From: Hadesarchaea archaeon
GTDB taxonomy: Archaea > Hadarchaeota > Hadarchaeia > Hadarchaeales > Hadarchaeaceae
DNA: 17,382 bases
Assembly: GCA_030601665.1 (NCBI GenBank)
Contig: JAUWBP010000007.1
Span: 1 to 17,382, forward strand
Reading direction: 5' to 3'
The notes under the pieces are model-generated. The model searched no databases. It had not been told where the DNA came from and was given only the letters and a program-made list of their open reading frames with translations. Below, piece by piece: positions 5,915-12,911 of the stretch. Made by a program: the position numbers and the translations under genes. Within the stretch, counting starts at the first letter, position 1. Each line of letters starts with the position of its first letter.

Positions 5915-6253
5915 CTACTTCCGGTACTTGTTTATCAGTTCCAAAATTTTTTTGATGTCCTCTTCTTCAAGCTTCGTTCGTTCCTTTGCAAAAATGAGCT
6001 CTACATCCTCCTTTCTCTCTGGCATCAAATCTACAAGCGTGACCGCTTGATGTTCCCGGATCTTCTCGAGTTTGAGCAACTCGCCGATTAGTTCCCTTGC
6101 CTTCTTGATATCCAATTCCGCAAACTTTTGTGCATAGTCGTAGGTCAGCCGCTGCTTGTACTCCAACTCTCCTCGCTTTTTCTCTTTTTCGAGGATTTCA
6201 AACACTTTGGCTAACGGCACAGGTTTTTCATCCGTTACTTCCTTCCCTATCAT
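5915..6253 (-). CDS. rpoF: DNA-directed RNA polymerase subunit F (Rpo4/Rpb4-like)
   Basis: Rpo4 pairs with Rpo7 to form the stalk of archaeal RNA polymerase, which helps open-complex formation and binds emerging RNA. The 112-residue protein is all helical and has the family layout: an N-terminal MIGKEVTDEKPVPLAKVFEIL tip, a long basic helix RGELEYKQRLTYDYAQKFAEL, LIGELLKLEKIREHQAVTLVDLMP, and the C-terminal EEDIKKILELINKYRK tail. The ATG overlaps the rpl21e stop in ATGA (6250-6253), so it is translationally coupled to the ribosomal protein gene, the usual euryarchaeal arrangement. Confidence 0.95.
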   Translation of the reverse strand: MIGKEVTDEKPVPLAKVFEILEKEKKRGELEYKQRLTYDYAQKFAELDIKKARELIGELLKLEKIREHQAVTLVDLMPERKEDVELIFAKERTKLEEEDIKKILELINKYRK

Positions 6254-6549
6254 TTTACCCCCACCAACCTAAGGTGCTCCGGACGGGAAATAACCTTTTT
6301 GATGGTCCCTCCATCCCTGATTTCGACCACGTAAGCCCTCCCGCGACGCTCCTTGACGACCCCAACTCTGCCGTGATACCGCGGGTGGGGTTGTCCCTTC
6401 ACGACGCTCGGGTCGAGGATGATGGTAACTTTCACGCCATGGCCAAACTCTTGAATCACTCGGCTCACCGGCGAAAGCCCGCGCTCACGAACATGCTTGG
6501 TGAGCTTTCCTCTGCTCTTGCTCCGATAACCCTTCGACCTTTTGGTCAC
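6250..6549 (-). CDS. rpl21e: 50S ribosomal protein L21e
   Basis: Large-subunit ribosomal protein of archaea and eukaryotes. Hallmarks: KRSKGYRSKSRGKLTKH at the N-terminus, RERGLSPVSRVIQEF, the SH3-like core VKVTIILDPSVVKGQPHPRYHGRVGVV, RRGRAYVVEIRDGG, and the C-terminal RPEHLRLV. Start choice: TTG at 6561 is possible, but GTG at 6549 gives the length (about 99 aa) and N-terminus seen in relatives, and GGGTG lies just upstream. Second gene of the srp54-rpl21e-rpoF-DUF655 set; overlaps rpoF by 4 bases. Confidence 0.94.
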   Translation of the reverse strand: MTKRSKGYRSKSRGKLTKHVRERGLSPVSRVIQEFGHGVKVTIILDPSVVKGQPHPRYHGRVGVVKERRGRAYVVEIRDGGTIKKVISRPEHLRLVGVK

Positions 6550-6607
6550 ATGAACACCCAAATAATAGCTTCGGCACCGCGTTTAAGGGCTTTTCTCACC
6601 ACCCATA

Positions 6608-7975
6608 TCAAAATCCGGCGGCACTCCCCTTCGACAGCTCCTTCATGAGCTTCGCAAATGGGCCGAACTTGGGGCCTCGTCCTTTCGCTATTGTCTTGAT
6701 AAGTTTTCGAATCATTTCATACTGCTTCAAAAGCTCCTTCACATCGGCTTCATTCGTGCCCGATCCCCGGGCCACCCTGCGAATTCGAGAGGCGTTGAGC
6801 ACCCCGGGGTTCTCGAGCTCCTCCGAGGTCATCGATTGCATGATTACCTTAAAGCGTTTCAACTTCTCCTCCCCGACGCGCATCTGTTCCTCCGGCACTG
6901 CGACACCCACTCCTGGGATCATCTGCATGAGCTTCTTAAGGGGCCCCATCTTGCCCATCATCTCGAGCTGGCTGTAGACATCCCGCAGAGTCAGCTTGCC
7001 TGCGAGAATCGCCTTCATGTCAGCGGGCTTCATTTCCTCGGCTCTTGCAGTTTCCTCAATTCGCTTCAACAGCGTTTCAATGTCGCCCATCCCCAGCAGG
7101 CGAGCCACGAAGCGTTCAGGCACGAAGGGCTCGAGGTCATCTATGTGTTCACCGGTACCTATGAACTTGATCGGCGCCTCTGTAGCCGTGACCGCCGAGA
7201 GGGCACCACCACCTTTCGCAGTACCATCCAGCTTGGTGATCAAAATCGAGCCTATGTCCGTCGTGGCCTTGAATGCAGCGGCTTGCTCCTTCGCCTGCTG
7301 CCCCATTGTCCCATCCACGACTAGCATGATTTCATCAGGTCCTATTGTTTTGGCGATTTGGCGCATCTCCTCCATCAGGGCTTCCTCTTTGCGATGCCTG
7401 CCAGCCGAGTCAATGATGATCAATTCGAGGCGCTCTTTTTTGAACCGCTTAACGCCTTCCTTTGCGAGCTTAACTGAATCTTTGGCTTTGGGGTCACCGA
7501 AAAGTCCTATGCCAACCTGCTGGCCAAGTTGACTGAGCTGTTCATACGCTCCCGGGCGGAAGGTGTCCGCGCAGACGATGCCAACTTTGAAACCTCGCTT
7601 TTTGAAGTGGGCCGCTAGCTTCGCCACCGAGGTCGTCTTCCCGCTTCCCTGGAGGCCGACCATCAGTAGCACCGTGGGCTCCCCGGGCTTGAGTTGTAGC
7701 GGGACTGGCCGCCCCATCAGCGCGGAGAGTTCTCCGTAGACGATCTTGATGATGTGCTCCTTGCGTGCCATACCAGGGGGGAGCTTCTCCTCGAGCGCCC
7801 GCTTCTCTATCCGCTTCGTCAGCTCCAGTACGAGTTCCACGTTAACATCGGCCTGAAGCAGGGCGCGTTGGATGTCCCGCACGAGCTCCTTGATTACTCG
7901 CTCATCGACATGGGTTGCCCGAGTAAGTTTCTGGAGGGCGCTGTGCAGGGACTTTCCAAGCCTATCTAGCACCAT
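6608..7975 (-). CDS. srp54: Signal recognition particle 54 kDa protein
   Basis: GTPase of the signal recognition particle. It binds 7S RNA and signal sequences and, with the receptor FtsY, delivers ribosomes to the membrane. 455 residues, normal length. N domain about 1-95; G domain with P-loop GLQGSGKTT (107-115), DTFRPGA (137-143), DSAGRH (189-194; DTAGRH is usual), TKLDGTAKGGG (247-257) and the closing GTGEHIDDLEPF. The methionine-rich M domain (about 310-440) includes LEMMGKMGPLKKLMQMIPG and the RNA-binding ASRIRRVARGSG motif. ATG at 7975. An AT-rich patch CTTTTTAATCC near 8017 could be its promoter. It lies 58 bases upstream of rpl21e on the same strand, probably one transcript. Confidence 0.96.
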   Translation of the reverse strand: MVLDRLGKSLHSALQKLTRATHVDERVIKELVRDIQRALLQADVNVELVLELTKRIEKRALEEKLPPGMARKEHIIKIVYGELSALMGRPVPLQLKPGEPTVLLMVGLQGSGKTTSVAKLAAHFKKRGFKVGIVCADTFRPGAYEQLSQLGQQVGIGLFGDPKAKDSVKLAKEGVKRFKKERLELIIIDSAGRHRKEEALMEEMRQIAKTIGPDEIMLVVDGTMGQQAKEQAAAFKATTDIGSILITKLDGTAKGGGALSAVTATEAPIKFIGTGEHIDDLEPFVPERFVARLLGMGDIETLLKRIEETARAEEMKPADMKAILAGKLTLRDVYSQLEMMGKMGPLKKLMQMIPGVGVAVPEEQMRVGEEKLKRFKVIMQSMTSEELENPGVLNASRIRRVARGSGTNEADVKELLKQYEMIRKLIKTIAKGRGPKFGPFAKLMKELSKGSAAGF

Positions 7976-8038
7976 TCGGACACCGCTTTCGATAACCGTT
8001 TGTCACGCTGGATTAAAAAGGCGAGGAAGCTAGGCCCG

Positions 8039-9058
8039 TCATTTGCGCATGTAGACCGTGCGGATCGGGAACGGGATCTCGATGCCCTCCTTCTTGTAGC
8101 GCTTGTGGAGCTCCTTCACAAACTCGTGGGTGATCAAATACTTGTCCACAAATTCCTTGACCCTTAGGATGACGGTGAAGTTTATGCTGAAATCGCTGAA
8201 GGTGTGGTAGCGGATAAACGGCTCGAATTCAGGCACCCCACCTGTCACTTTTTTCAACACTTTTTTGCCTACATCGATGGTTACACGTTCCACTTTCTCG
8301 AGGTCACTGCTGTAGGCCACCCCAACCTGAACCAAGGTGGCCATCTCTGGCTCGGGCAAGTAGAAGTTGGTGATGATCGACCCCGCCAGCTTTGAATTCG
8401 GGACTACTATTATGTTGTTCGGGAGTTCGCGTATCCTCGTACTGCGCCAGCCAACATCTATGACGTAGCCTTTCCGACCAGACTCCAGCTCGACATAGTC
8501 CCCAACCCTCACGGGTCGATCGGACATGATGTATATACCGGCGAAGAACTCGGACAGTGTTCCCTGCAGAGCGAAGGCGACGGCGAGCCCCCCTATCCCA
8601 AAAGCCGCGACCAGTGCAGTTACCTGGATGCCCAGCGCGTCGAGTATCAGAACAAAAGCCACGAAATAGACGATAATTCTTATGAGTTTCTGGAGCGTCG
8701 GCACGAGCGTCCTTATGTTGGGACGCACGGTACCGAAGTATTTTAATATGCCAACTACAATCCTCGCGGTGACCAACGTCGCTATCAGGATGATTAACAG
8801 GTAGCTGATGGTCGGGAGATGCTCAGTGATTTCTGTCGGGACGAACGTTGCACGTTCAAGCGCGAATCGAATGCCCATGATCAAGAATATCACAACTATC
8901 GGCCCCTTGATGGCATCGATGATGGTATCGTCGATTTTTGTTTTCGTCTTACTTGTGAGCCTTGTGACGTAAACGTTTAATACAAATCTCAGTGCATAGC
9001 CAGCCACGATGAATCCGACCAATATTAGAATTGGCGTCAGGAACTCCTCGATTGTCAT
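8039..9058 (-). CDS. mscS: Small-conductance mechanosensitive channel (MscS family)
   Basis: Membrane channel that opens under tension to release solutes on hypo-osmotic shock. About 339 residues with probable membrane helices near 9-30, 52-72, 84-106 and 130-150. The pore helix carries the MscS signature GIGGLAVAFALQGTLSEFFAG (about 155-175), followed by the beta domain (RVGDYVELESGRKGYVIDVGWRSTRIR, PNSKLAGSIITNF) and a C-terminal alpha/beta domain. The conserved Gly/Ala-rich pore helix is intact. Start: GTG at 9064 or ATG at 9058; I prefer ATG. Divergent from otsA, with one TATA-like box between them, which suggests joint control with trehalose synthesis. No MscL or regulatory domain is present. 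Confidence 0.92.
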   Translation of the reverse strand: MTIEEFLTPILILVGFIVAGYALRFVLNVYVTRLTSKTKTKIDDTIIDAIKGPIVVIFLIMGIRFALERATFVPTEITEHLPTISYLLIILIATLVTARIVVGILKYFGTVRPNIRTLVPTLQKLIRIIVYFVAFVLILDALGIQVTALVAAFGIGGLAVAFALQGTLSEFFAGIYIMSDRPVRVGDYVELESGRKGYVIDVGWRSTRIRELPNNIIVVPNSKLAGSIITNFYLPEPEMATLVQVGVAYSSDLEKVERVTIDVGKKVLKKVTGGVPEFEPFIRYHTFSDFSINFTVILRVKEFVDKYLITHEFVKELHKRYKKEGIEIPFPIRTVYMRK

Positions 9059-9087
9059 CTGCACACCATTCTCGGTGATGGGTAAAG

Positions 9088-9098
9088 ATATTTAAAAC
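9088..9098. promoter_or_regulatory. TATA-like box shared by mscS(-) and otsA(+)
   Basis: GATATTTAAAA, centred near 9093, sits midway in the divergent gap. Start sites 25-27 bases away fall near 9119 (7 bases before the otsA ATG at 9126) and near 9067 (just before the mscS GTG 9064/ATG 9058). Neither gene has a clear Shine-Dalgarno, fitting short-leader mRNAs. It also argues against the TTG at 9117 as the otsA start, since that codon would precede the transcript. Confidence 0.45.
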
Positions 9099-9125
9099 AT
9101 TGGCAGTATCATTTTCTTGATATCT

Positions 9126-10607
9126 ATGTCGTCTTCGCAGGACGTCCAGAAGCTGGTGAAATCGAAGCTAAGGGGCTATAAATTCATCATCGTTTCAAAC
9201 CGCGAGCCCTATCTCCATATGCACACGCCCGATGGAGTCCGAGTCAAGACCCCAGCTGGAGGTCTGACGGCAGCCTTGGACCCTCTGATGCAGGCCACAG
9301 GCGGAACGTGGGTGGCAGGCGGTAGCGGGGATGCCGATCGGGAATGCGTCGATAAGCAAAATCGGTGCCGGGTCCCCCCCGATAAACCAAAGTATGTGCT
9401 GAAAAGGGTGTGGATGTCAAAGGACGAGGTGGACAAGTTTTACTTCGGTTTTTCAAATCAGACACTTTGGCCTCTCTGCCATAATGTGTTTCGGGAACCT
9501 GTTTTCGAGGAATCGTTCTGGGAAGGTTACAAGCACTCGAACGCGCTGTACGCGGAGGCGATCAAGCAAGAGACGAGAGGAATAGATAAGGCTTTCATTT
9601 GGTTCCACGACTATCACCTAGCACTAGCACCAAAGATGGTCAGGAACGATACCTGGAAAAAACAAAAGCTTGTGCTAGCTCAATTCTGGCATATCCCTTG
9701 GCCCACTCGGGACATCTTCGCACTTCTACCGTGGGCGGAGGAGGTACTCGAGGGCATGCTTGCGAACGACCTCATTGGTTTTCACCTCCCCAGTTATTGT
9801 GTCAACTTCTTGGCAAGCGTCGAGAATGTGATGAGGATTAAAGCCGATTACAGGAGGTTTAACGTGAAATATCAAGGTCGCACCATCCAGGTAAAGCCCT
9901 TCCCGATAAGTGTGGATTTCGACGCCATCGATAAAATAGCGAGGGTACCTGGGGTAAAGCAGGAGATGAAGCGCGTCCGGGCCCCCCAATACATCCCATA
10001 CAAATATATCGGCGTGGGCGTGGACCGGATTGACTACACCAAGGGTATCATCCAGAGGTTCCGGGCCATAGATCGATTTTTGGAAAAGTACCCGGAGTAC
10101 CAGAACAATTTCGTGTTCGTGGAAGCGGGAGCACCGAGCCGCAATCGAATTCCAGCCTATATGGAACTGAACGAGGAGATTTCCAAAATCGTCGGCAAAA
10201 TCAATTGGAAATATCTGAGAGGCTATTGGAAGCCGATCATTTACATCGAGGGAAAGCTGGACCTAAATAGGCTTTTCGCATTGTACAGGACCGCCGATGT
10301 GTGCATAGTGAGCCCGATCCAGGATGGGATGAACTTGGTGGCGAAGGAATTCATCGCTGCAAATGTCGGTTCTACTGGCGTGCTGATGTTGAGTAAATTT
10401 GCGGGAGCAACAGAGGAACTGAAAGGTGCTGTGATCGTTAATCCCTACGACGTAGAGGGATTTGCAGATGCGATTAGAAACACCTTGGAAATGCCACCGA
10501 AGGAGAAGCGTCGGAGGATGAAGAATCTAAGGGATAATGTTAAGAAGAACAATGTTTTCAAGTGGTTATCGGATTTTATCTGCGAGTCTGCGAAATTCAT
10601 CTCGTGA
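9126..10607 (+). CDS. otsA: Trehalose-6-phosphate synthase (GT20)
   Basis: Retaining glycosyltransferase that joins an NDP-glucose to glucose 6-phosphate to give trehalose 6-phosphate; cytosolic, 493 residues. GT-B motifs (numbered from this ATG): SNREPY (24-29; SNRLP in most family members), the PAGGL loop (43-47), WFHDYHL (159-165), FWHIPWP (187-193), GVDRIDYTKG (298-307, with the phosphate-binding Arg and Lys) and DGMNLVAKEF (400-409, nucleotide-sugar site). An in-frame TTG at 9117 is less likely. It overlaps otsB by 4 bases. The nucleotide-sugar preference cannot be read from sequence; the nucleotidyltransferase two genes downstream could supply the donor. Confidence 0.95.
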   Translation: MSSSQDVQKLVKSKLRGYKFIIVSNREPYLHMHTPDGVRVKTPAGGLTAALDPLMQATGGTWVAGGSGDADRECVDKQNRCRVPPDKPKYVLKRVWMSKDEVDKFYFGFSNQTLWPLCHNVFREPVFEESFWEGYKHSNALYAEAIKQETRGIDKAFIWFHDYHLALAPKMVRNDTWKKQKLVLAQFWHIPWPTRDIFALLPWAEEVLEGMLANDLIGFHLPSYCVNFLASVENVMRIKADYRRFNVKYQGRTIQVKPFPISVDFDAIDKIARVPGVKQEMKRVRAPQYIPYKYIGVGVDRIDYTKGIIQRFRAIDRFLEKYPEYQNNFVFVEAGAPSRNRIPAYMELNEEISKIVGKINWKYLRGYWKPIIYIEGKLDLNRLFALYRTADVCIVSPIQDGMNLVAKEFIAANVGSTGVLMLSKFAGATEELKGAVIVNPYDVEGFADAIRNTLEMPPKEKRRRMKNLRDNVKKNNVFKWLSDFICESAKFIS

Positions 10608-11398
10608 TCCGAATGGAATATCTTTTCGATCGCTGGGGTGAAGTAGAGAGAGCTTTAGCGCCCGGCGCTTTGTTGCTGCTCGATTACGATGGCACCCTTA
10701 CCCCCATCGTCGAAAGGCCAGAGCTTGCGATTCTCTCGCCAGATATGAAGGAACTGCTTAAGAGTATGTCCCGGCACTACACGCTGGGGGTAATAAGCGG
10801 CAGGTCGCTCGCTGATGTTAAGGGACTAGTTGGGATAGAGGGATTATATTATGCTGGAAATCACGGGTTTGAAATAAGTGGCCCAAGGGTGGAACTAGTC
10901 AAGCCCGAGGCTGAGCGCGTGCGCCCTATCTTGGTCAAACTTTGCGAGGAGCTACGGGAGAAACTAAACAACATCAAAGGGGCAATCGTCGAGGATAAGG
11001 GATCGACGGTGAGCGTCCACTACCGATTGGTCGCGGAGGAGGAATTTGAGCATTTGAAAAATATTTTTGAAGAGGCGGTAGGCCCGCACATAGATTCAGG
11101 GGTGGTGAAGGTTACCCACGGTAAGAAAGTTTTTGAAGTAAGACCGAACGTTGAGTGGGACAAGGGGAAAGCGGTGCTTTGGATATCTGGCATAGTTGAC
11201 TCCAAAGGAGAGCTCAAGCCAATTTACGTAGGAGACGATCGAACTGACGAAGATGCATTCTTGGCCTTGAAAGAAAAAGGGATAACAATATTGGTTTCCG
11301 AGGGGCCGATAGAATCTAACGCAAAGTACTTCGTGAAAAATGTTGATGAAGTCAAGACATTTTTTGAAGGACTAATTAATTTACAAACGCAAAAATAG
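10604..11398 (+). CDS. otsB: Trehalose-6-phosphate phosphatase (HAD superfamily)
   Basis: Removes phosphate from trehalose 6-phosphate to release trehalose. HAD motif I LLLLDYDGTLTP is near residue 23 (nucleophile Asp27, acid/base Asp29). Motif II is within GVISGRSLADVKGL, followed by the cap region with GNHGFEI and EDKGSTVSVHYR. Downstream are the family-typical HGKKVFEVRPN and motif IV IYVGDDRTDEDAF. 264 residues, normal for OtsB. GTG at 10604 overlaps the otsA stop as GTGA, the same coupling seen elsewhere in this window; ATG at 10613 is an alternative. Confident call; forms an operon with otsA and the next gene (gap 12 bases). Confidence 0.94.
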   Translation: MIRMEYLFDRWGEVERALAPGALLLLDYDGTLTPIVERPELAILSPDMKELLKSMSRHYTLGVISGRSLADVKGLVGIEGLYYAGNHGFEISGPRVELVKPEAERVRPILVKLCEELREKLNNIKGAIVEDKGSTVSVHYRLVAEEEFEHLKNIFEEAVGPHIDSGVVKVTHGKKVFEVRPNVEWDKGKAVLWISGIVDSKGELKPIYVGDDRTDEDAFLALKEKGITILVSEGPIESNAKYFVKNVDEVKTFFEGLINLQTQK

Positions 11399-11410
11399 AG
11401 GCAGAAGCGA

Positions 11411-12427
11411 ATGAAAGCATTGATTCTAGCAGGAGGGTTTGCAACTCGGCTTGGTCCTATCGGAGAGCAGATGCCTAAGGCGATGATAGTAGTCGAAGGG
11501 AATACGGTTCTCGACCATTTGCTCAAGAAGCTTGAAGCTGAAAAAATCGAGCCGATAATCTCGACCAATAAAAAGTTTGAGAATTTTTTTGAGCGATACA
11601 AGAATGTCCTTGTAGAGGGGACAAGGGCAGATGAGGAGAAACTCGGGGCGGTTTCGGCGATAAACAACGCAATCAAACAGCTAAAAATTGATGATGATCT
11701 CTTGGTGGTATGTGCCGACAATTATTTCTCCCTGGATTTAAAGGGTTTCGTTTCCAGCTACACGGGTGAGCCGCTCGTCGGCATTTATTACGCTGACCAA
11801 AAACCGGACATGAAACCAGAGGAGATGGCGACGATGAAATTTAAAGGGAGCGAAAGTTTTCCACCACCAGAGCAGAGCTTTTACTTTACCGATTTTAAGG
11901 AAAAAGTCAAGCCGCCGCTTAGCGATTACGTCAGCGCCGGCATATACATCTACCCAAAATCAGTTTTTTCAATTTTGGATGAGTTCTGCAAGGAGCGAAA
12001 ACAAGATGCCCCTGGTTTTTTCGTTCAACATTTACTGGAGCGCGGCGTGAAGGTCAAGGGCTATCTTTTTGGGGGCGAGTGGTACGATGTATCTTACAAG
12101 AGCTACCTCCAAGTCTTTAGTGACGCGAGGCTTGTGAAGAGCGACGACCGTTACATCGTGTGCGATAAACCTTTGAGCAAAAACCTGGTGCTTTCCATCA
12201 CAATCCTGCACGCAGGCAAGCACACGACGGGGCACTCCCACCCGGTAAGCGAGGTGTACTTCTTCGTGGAAGGGCAAGGTGAAATCGAGCTGGATGGGAA
12301 GCGAAGGAGTGTGAAAAGCAAGGACGTTGTGCCGATCACGCCTGACGAGTTCCACCGGGTTTACAACACCTCGAACAAGGATCTCGTCTTCATATGCGTT
12401 TTTGAAAAATATGGGGAGAGGGGATAG
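11411..12427 (+). CDS. Sugar-1-phosphate nucleotidyltransferase fused to a C-terminal cupin
   Basis: 338 residues in two domains. Residues 1-240 form an NTP-transferase Rossmann domain: LILAGGFATRL (4-14) with PKAM (22-25) for nucleotide binding, VVCADNYF (99-106) with the metal-binding Asp, SAGIYIYP (175-182) and GEWYDV (222-227). All key positions are present, so it should activate a sugar 1-phosphate to an NDP-sugar. Residues about 258-335 are a cupin with the full metal set: His275, His277, Glu281 and His315, in HSHPVSE and PDEFHRVYN. The fusion resembles in principle the bifunctional GDP-mannose pyrophosphorylase/phosphomannose isomerase enzymes, but this cupin is short, so isomerase activity is not assured. 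AGAGG precedes the ATG by a few bases. Its place after otsAB suggests it supplies the donor for trehalose or the neighbouring glycosyltransferases. Confidence 0.85.
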   Translation: MKALILAGGFATRLGPIGEQMPKAMIVVEGNTVLDHLLKKLEAEKIEPIISTNKKFENFFERYKNVLVEGTRADEEKLGAVSAINNAIKQLKIDDDLLVVCADNYFSLDLKGFVSSYTGEPLVGIYYADQKPDMKPEEMATMKFKGSESFPPPEQSFYFTDFKEKVKPPLSDYVSAGIYIYPKSVFSILDEFCKERKQDAPGFFVQHLLERGVKVKGYLFGGEWYDVSYKSYLQVFSDARLVKSDDRYIVCDKPLSKNLVLSITILHAGKHTTGHSHPVSEVYFFVEGQGEIELDGKRRSVKSKDVVPITPDEFHRVYNTSNKDLVFICVFEKYGERG

Positions 12428-12514
12428 CCTAAAAAAGTAAAAGCCGAAAAGCTTTGATTATTCTGGGCTAAAGCAAGAGCATACCTTCAGAGAATTAATA
12501 GAGGTATGGAAAGA

Positions 12515-12565
12515 ATGGGCTCAGTTGATAAGGTGAATGAACTAATATGGGGATTGTTAAGGTAG
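12515..12565 (+). CDS. Possible 16-aa micro-ORF
   Basis: ATG at 12515 is preceded by GAGGT (12501-12505) at 9 bases and encodes MGSVDKVNELIWGLLR, ending at TAG 12563-12565. An in-frame ATG at 12506 would add three residues but leaves no spacing from the GAGGT. It is too short for a family call. I list it because two better-supported micro-ORFs follow in the same 484-base gap; it may be chance or a leader peptide. Confidence 0.2.
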   Translation: MGSVDKVNELIWGLLR

Positions 12566-12594
12566 AGCGAAAGGGGGACGGGAGGTGAGAGAAG

Positions 12595-12708
12595 ATGGCA
12601 AGGAAAATCAATAAGGCGGCAGTATTGGCATCCATACGTAGTCCGAAGACTCCTGCCAACCTAAAGAAGGGTTTGGAAAAATATGCCCGAAAGAAAGGGT
12701 GGCTCTAA
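12595..12708 (+). CDS. Small basic protein, 37 aa (micro-ORF A)
   Basis: ATG with a near-perfect Shine-Dalgarno GGAGGTGA (12581-12588) at 6-base spacing, the strongest ribosome-binding site in the window along with that of the next micro-ORF. The product begins MARKINKAAVLASIRSPKTP and ends YARKKGWL: 11 Lys/Arg against one Glu, no Cys, no membrane segment, probably two short helices. Its N-terminus matches that of the next micro-ORF (M-x-RKI-x-KA-x-V), and the DNA around the two starts is alike, so the pair probably arose by tandem duplication. I do not recognise a family. The basic charge would suit nucleic-acid or ribosome binding, but that is only a guess. Confidence 0.55.
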   Translation: MARKINKAAVLASIRSPKTPANLKKGLEKYARKKGWL

Positions 12709-12731
12709 AAAAGAAGCAGGAGGTGGATAGA

Positions 12732-12812
12732 ATGCAGAGAAAAATATCCAAGGCGGATGTAATGAGAGTATTGAGACCAGCAGCAGCCTTTACCATTAAT
12801 CTCAACCTTTAA
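12732..12812 (+). CDS. Small basic protein, 26 aa (micro-ORF B, truncated paralogue of A?)
   Basis: ATG with Shine-Dalgarno GGAGGTG (12719-12725) at 6-base spacing, 23 bases after micro-ORF A. It begins MQRKISKADVMRVLR, matching the first 15 residues of A at M, R3, K4, I5, K7, A8, V10 and R15, then diverges (PAAAFTINLNL) and stops. The conserved part ends where A has its SPKTP turn, so B may be a decayed or shortened copy. Alternatively both are short translated leaders. Its function is unknown. Confidence 0.42.
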   Translation: MQRKISKADVMRVLRPAAAFTINLNL

Positions 12813-12911
12813 GCTGATTTCAATTTATGTAATGACTTCACACGCATAACTCTTATTTAGAGGCTGGAACCACTTCGCGTCGAAACAGGGATAATTAATT
12901 AATAGTCAAGT

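Noticed and set aside
6559..6561. TTG as the rpl21e start
   Set aside because: It adds four residues not seen in relatives; GTG at 6549 has GGGTG just upstream and gives the family's normal N-terminus.
6130..7532. Long plus-strand ORFs (110-178 codons) across rpl21e and srp54
   Set aside because: They are antisense to certain genes, with low-complexity Ser/Arg-rich translations typical of shadow frames.
9117..9119. TTG as the otsA start
   Set aside because: It would lie at or before the likely transcription start, and ATG at 9126 is a better codon three residues later.
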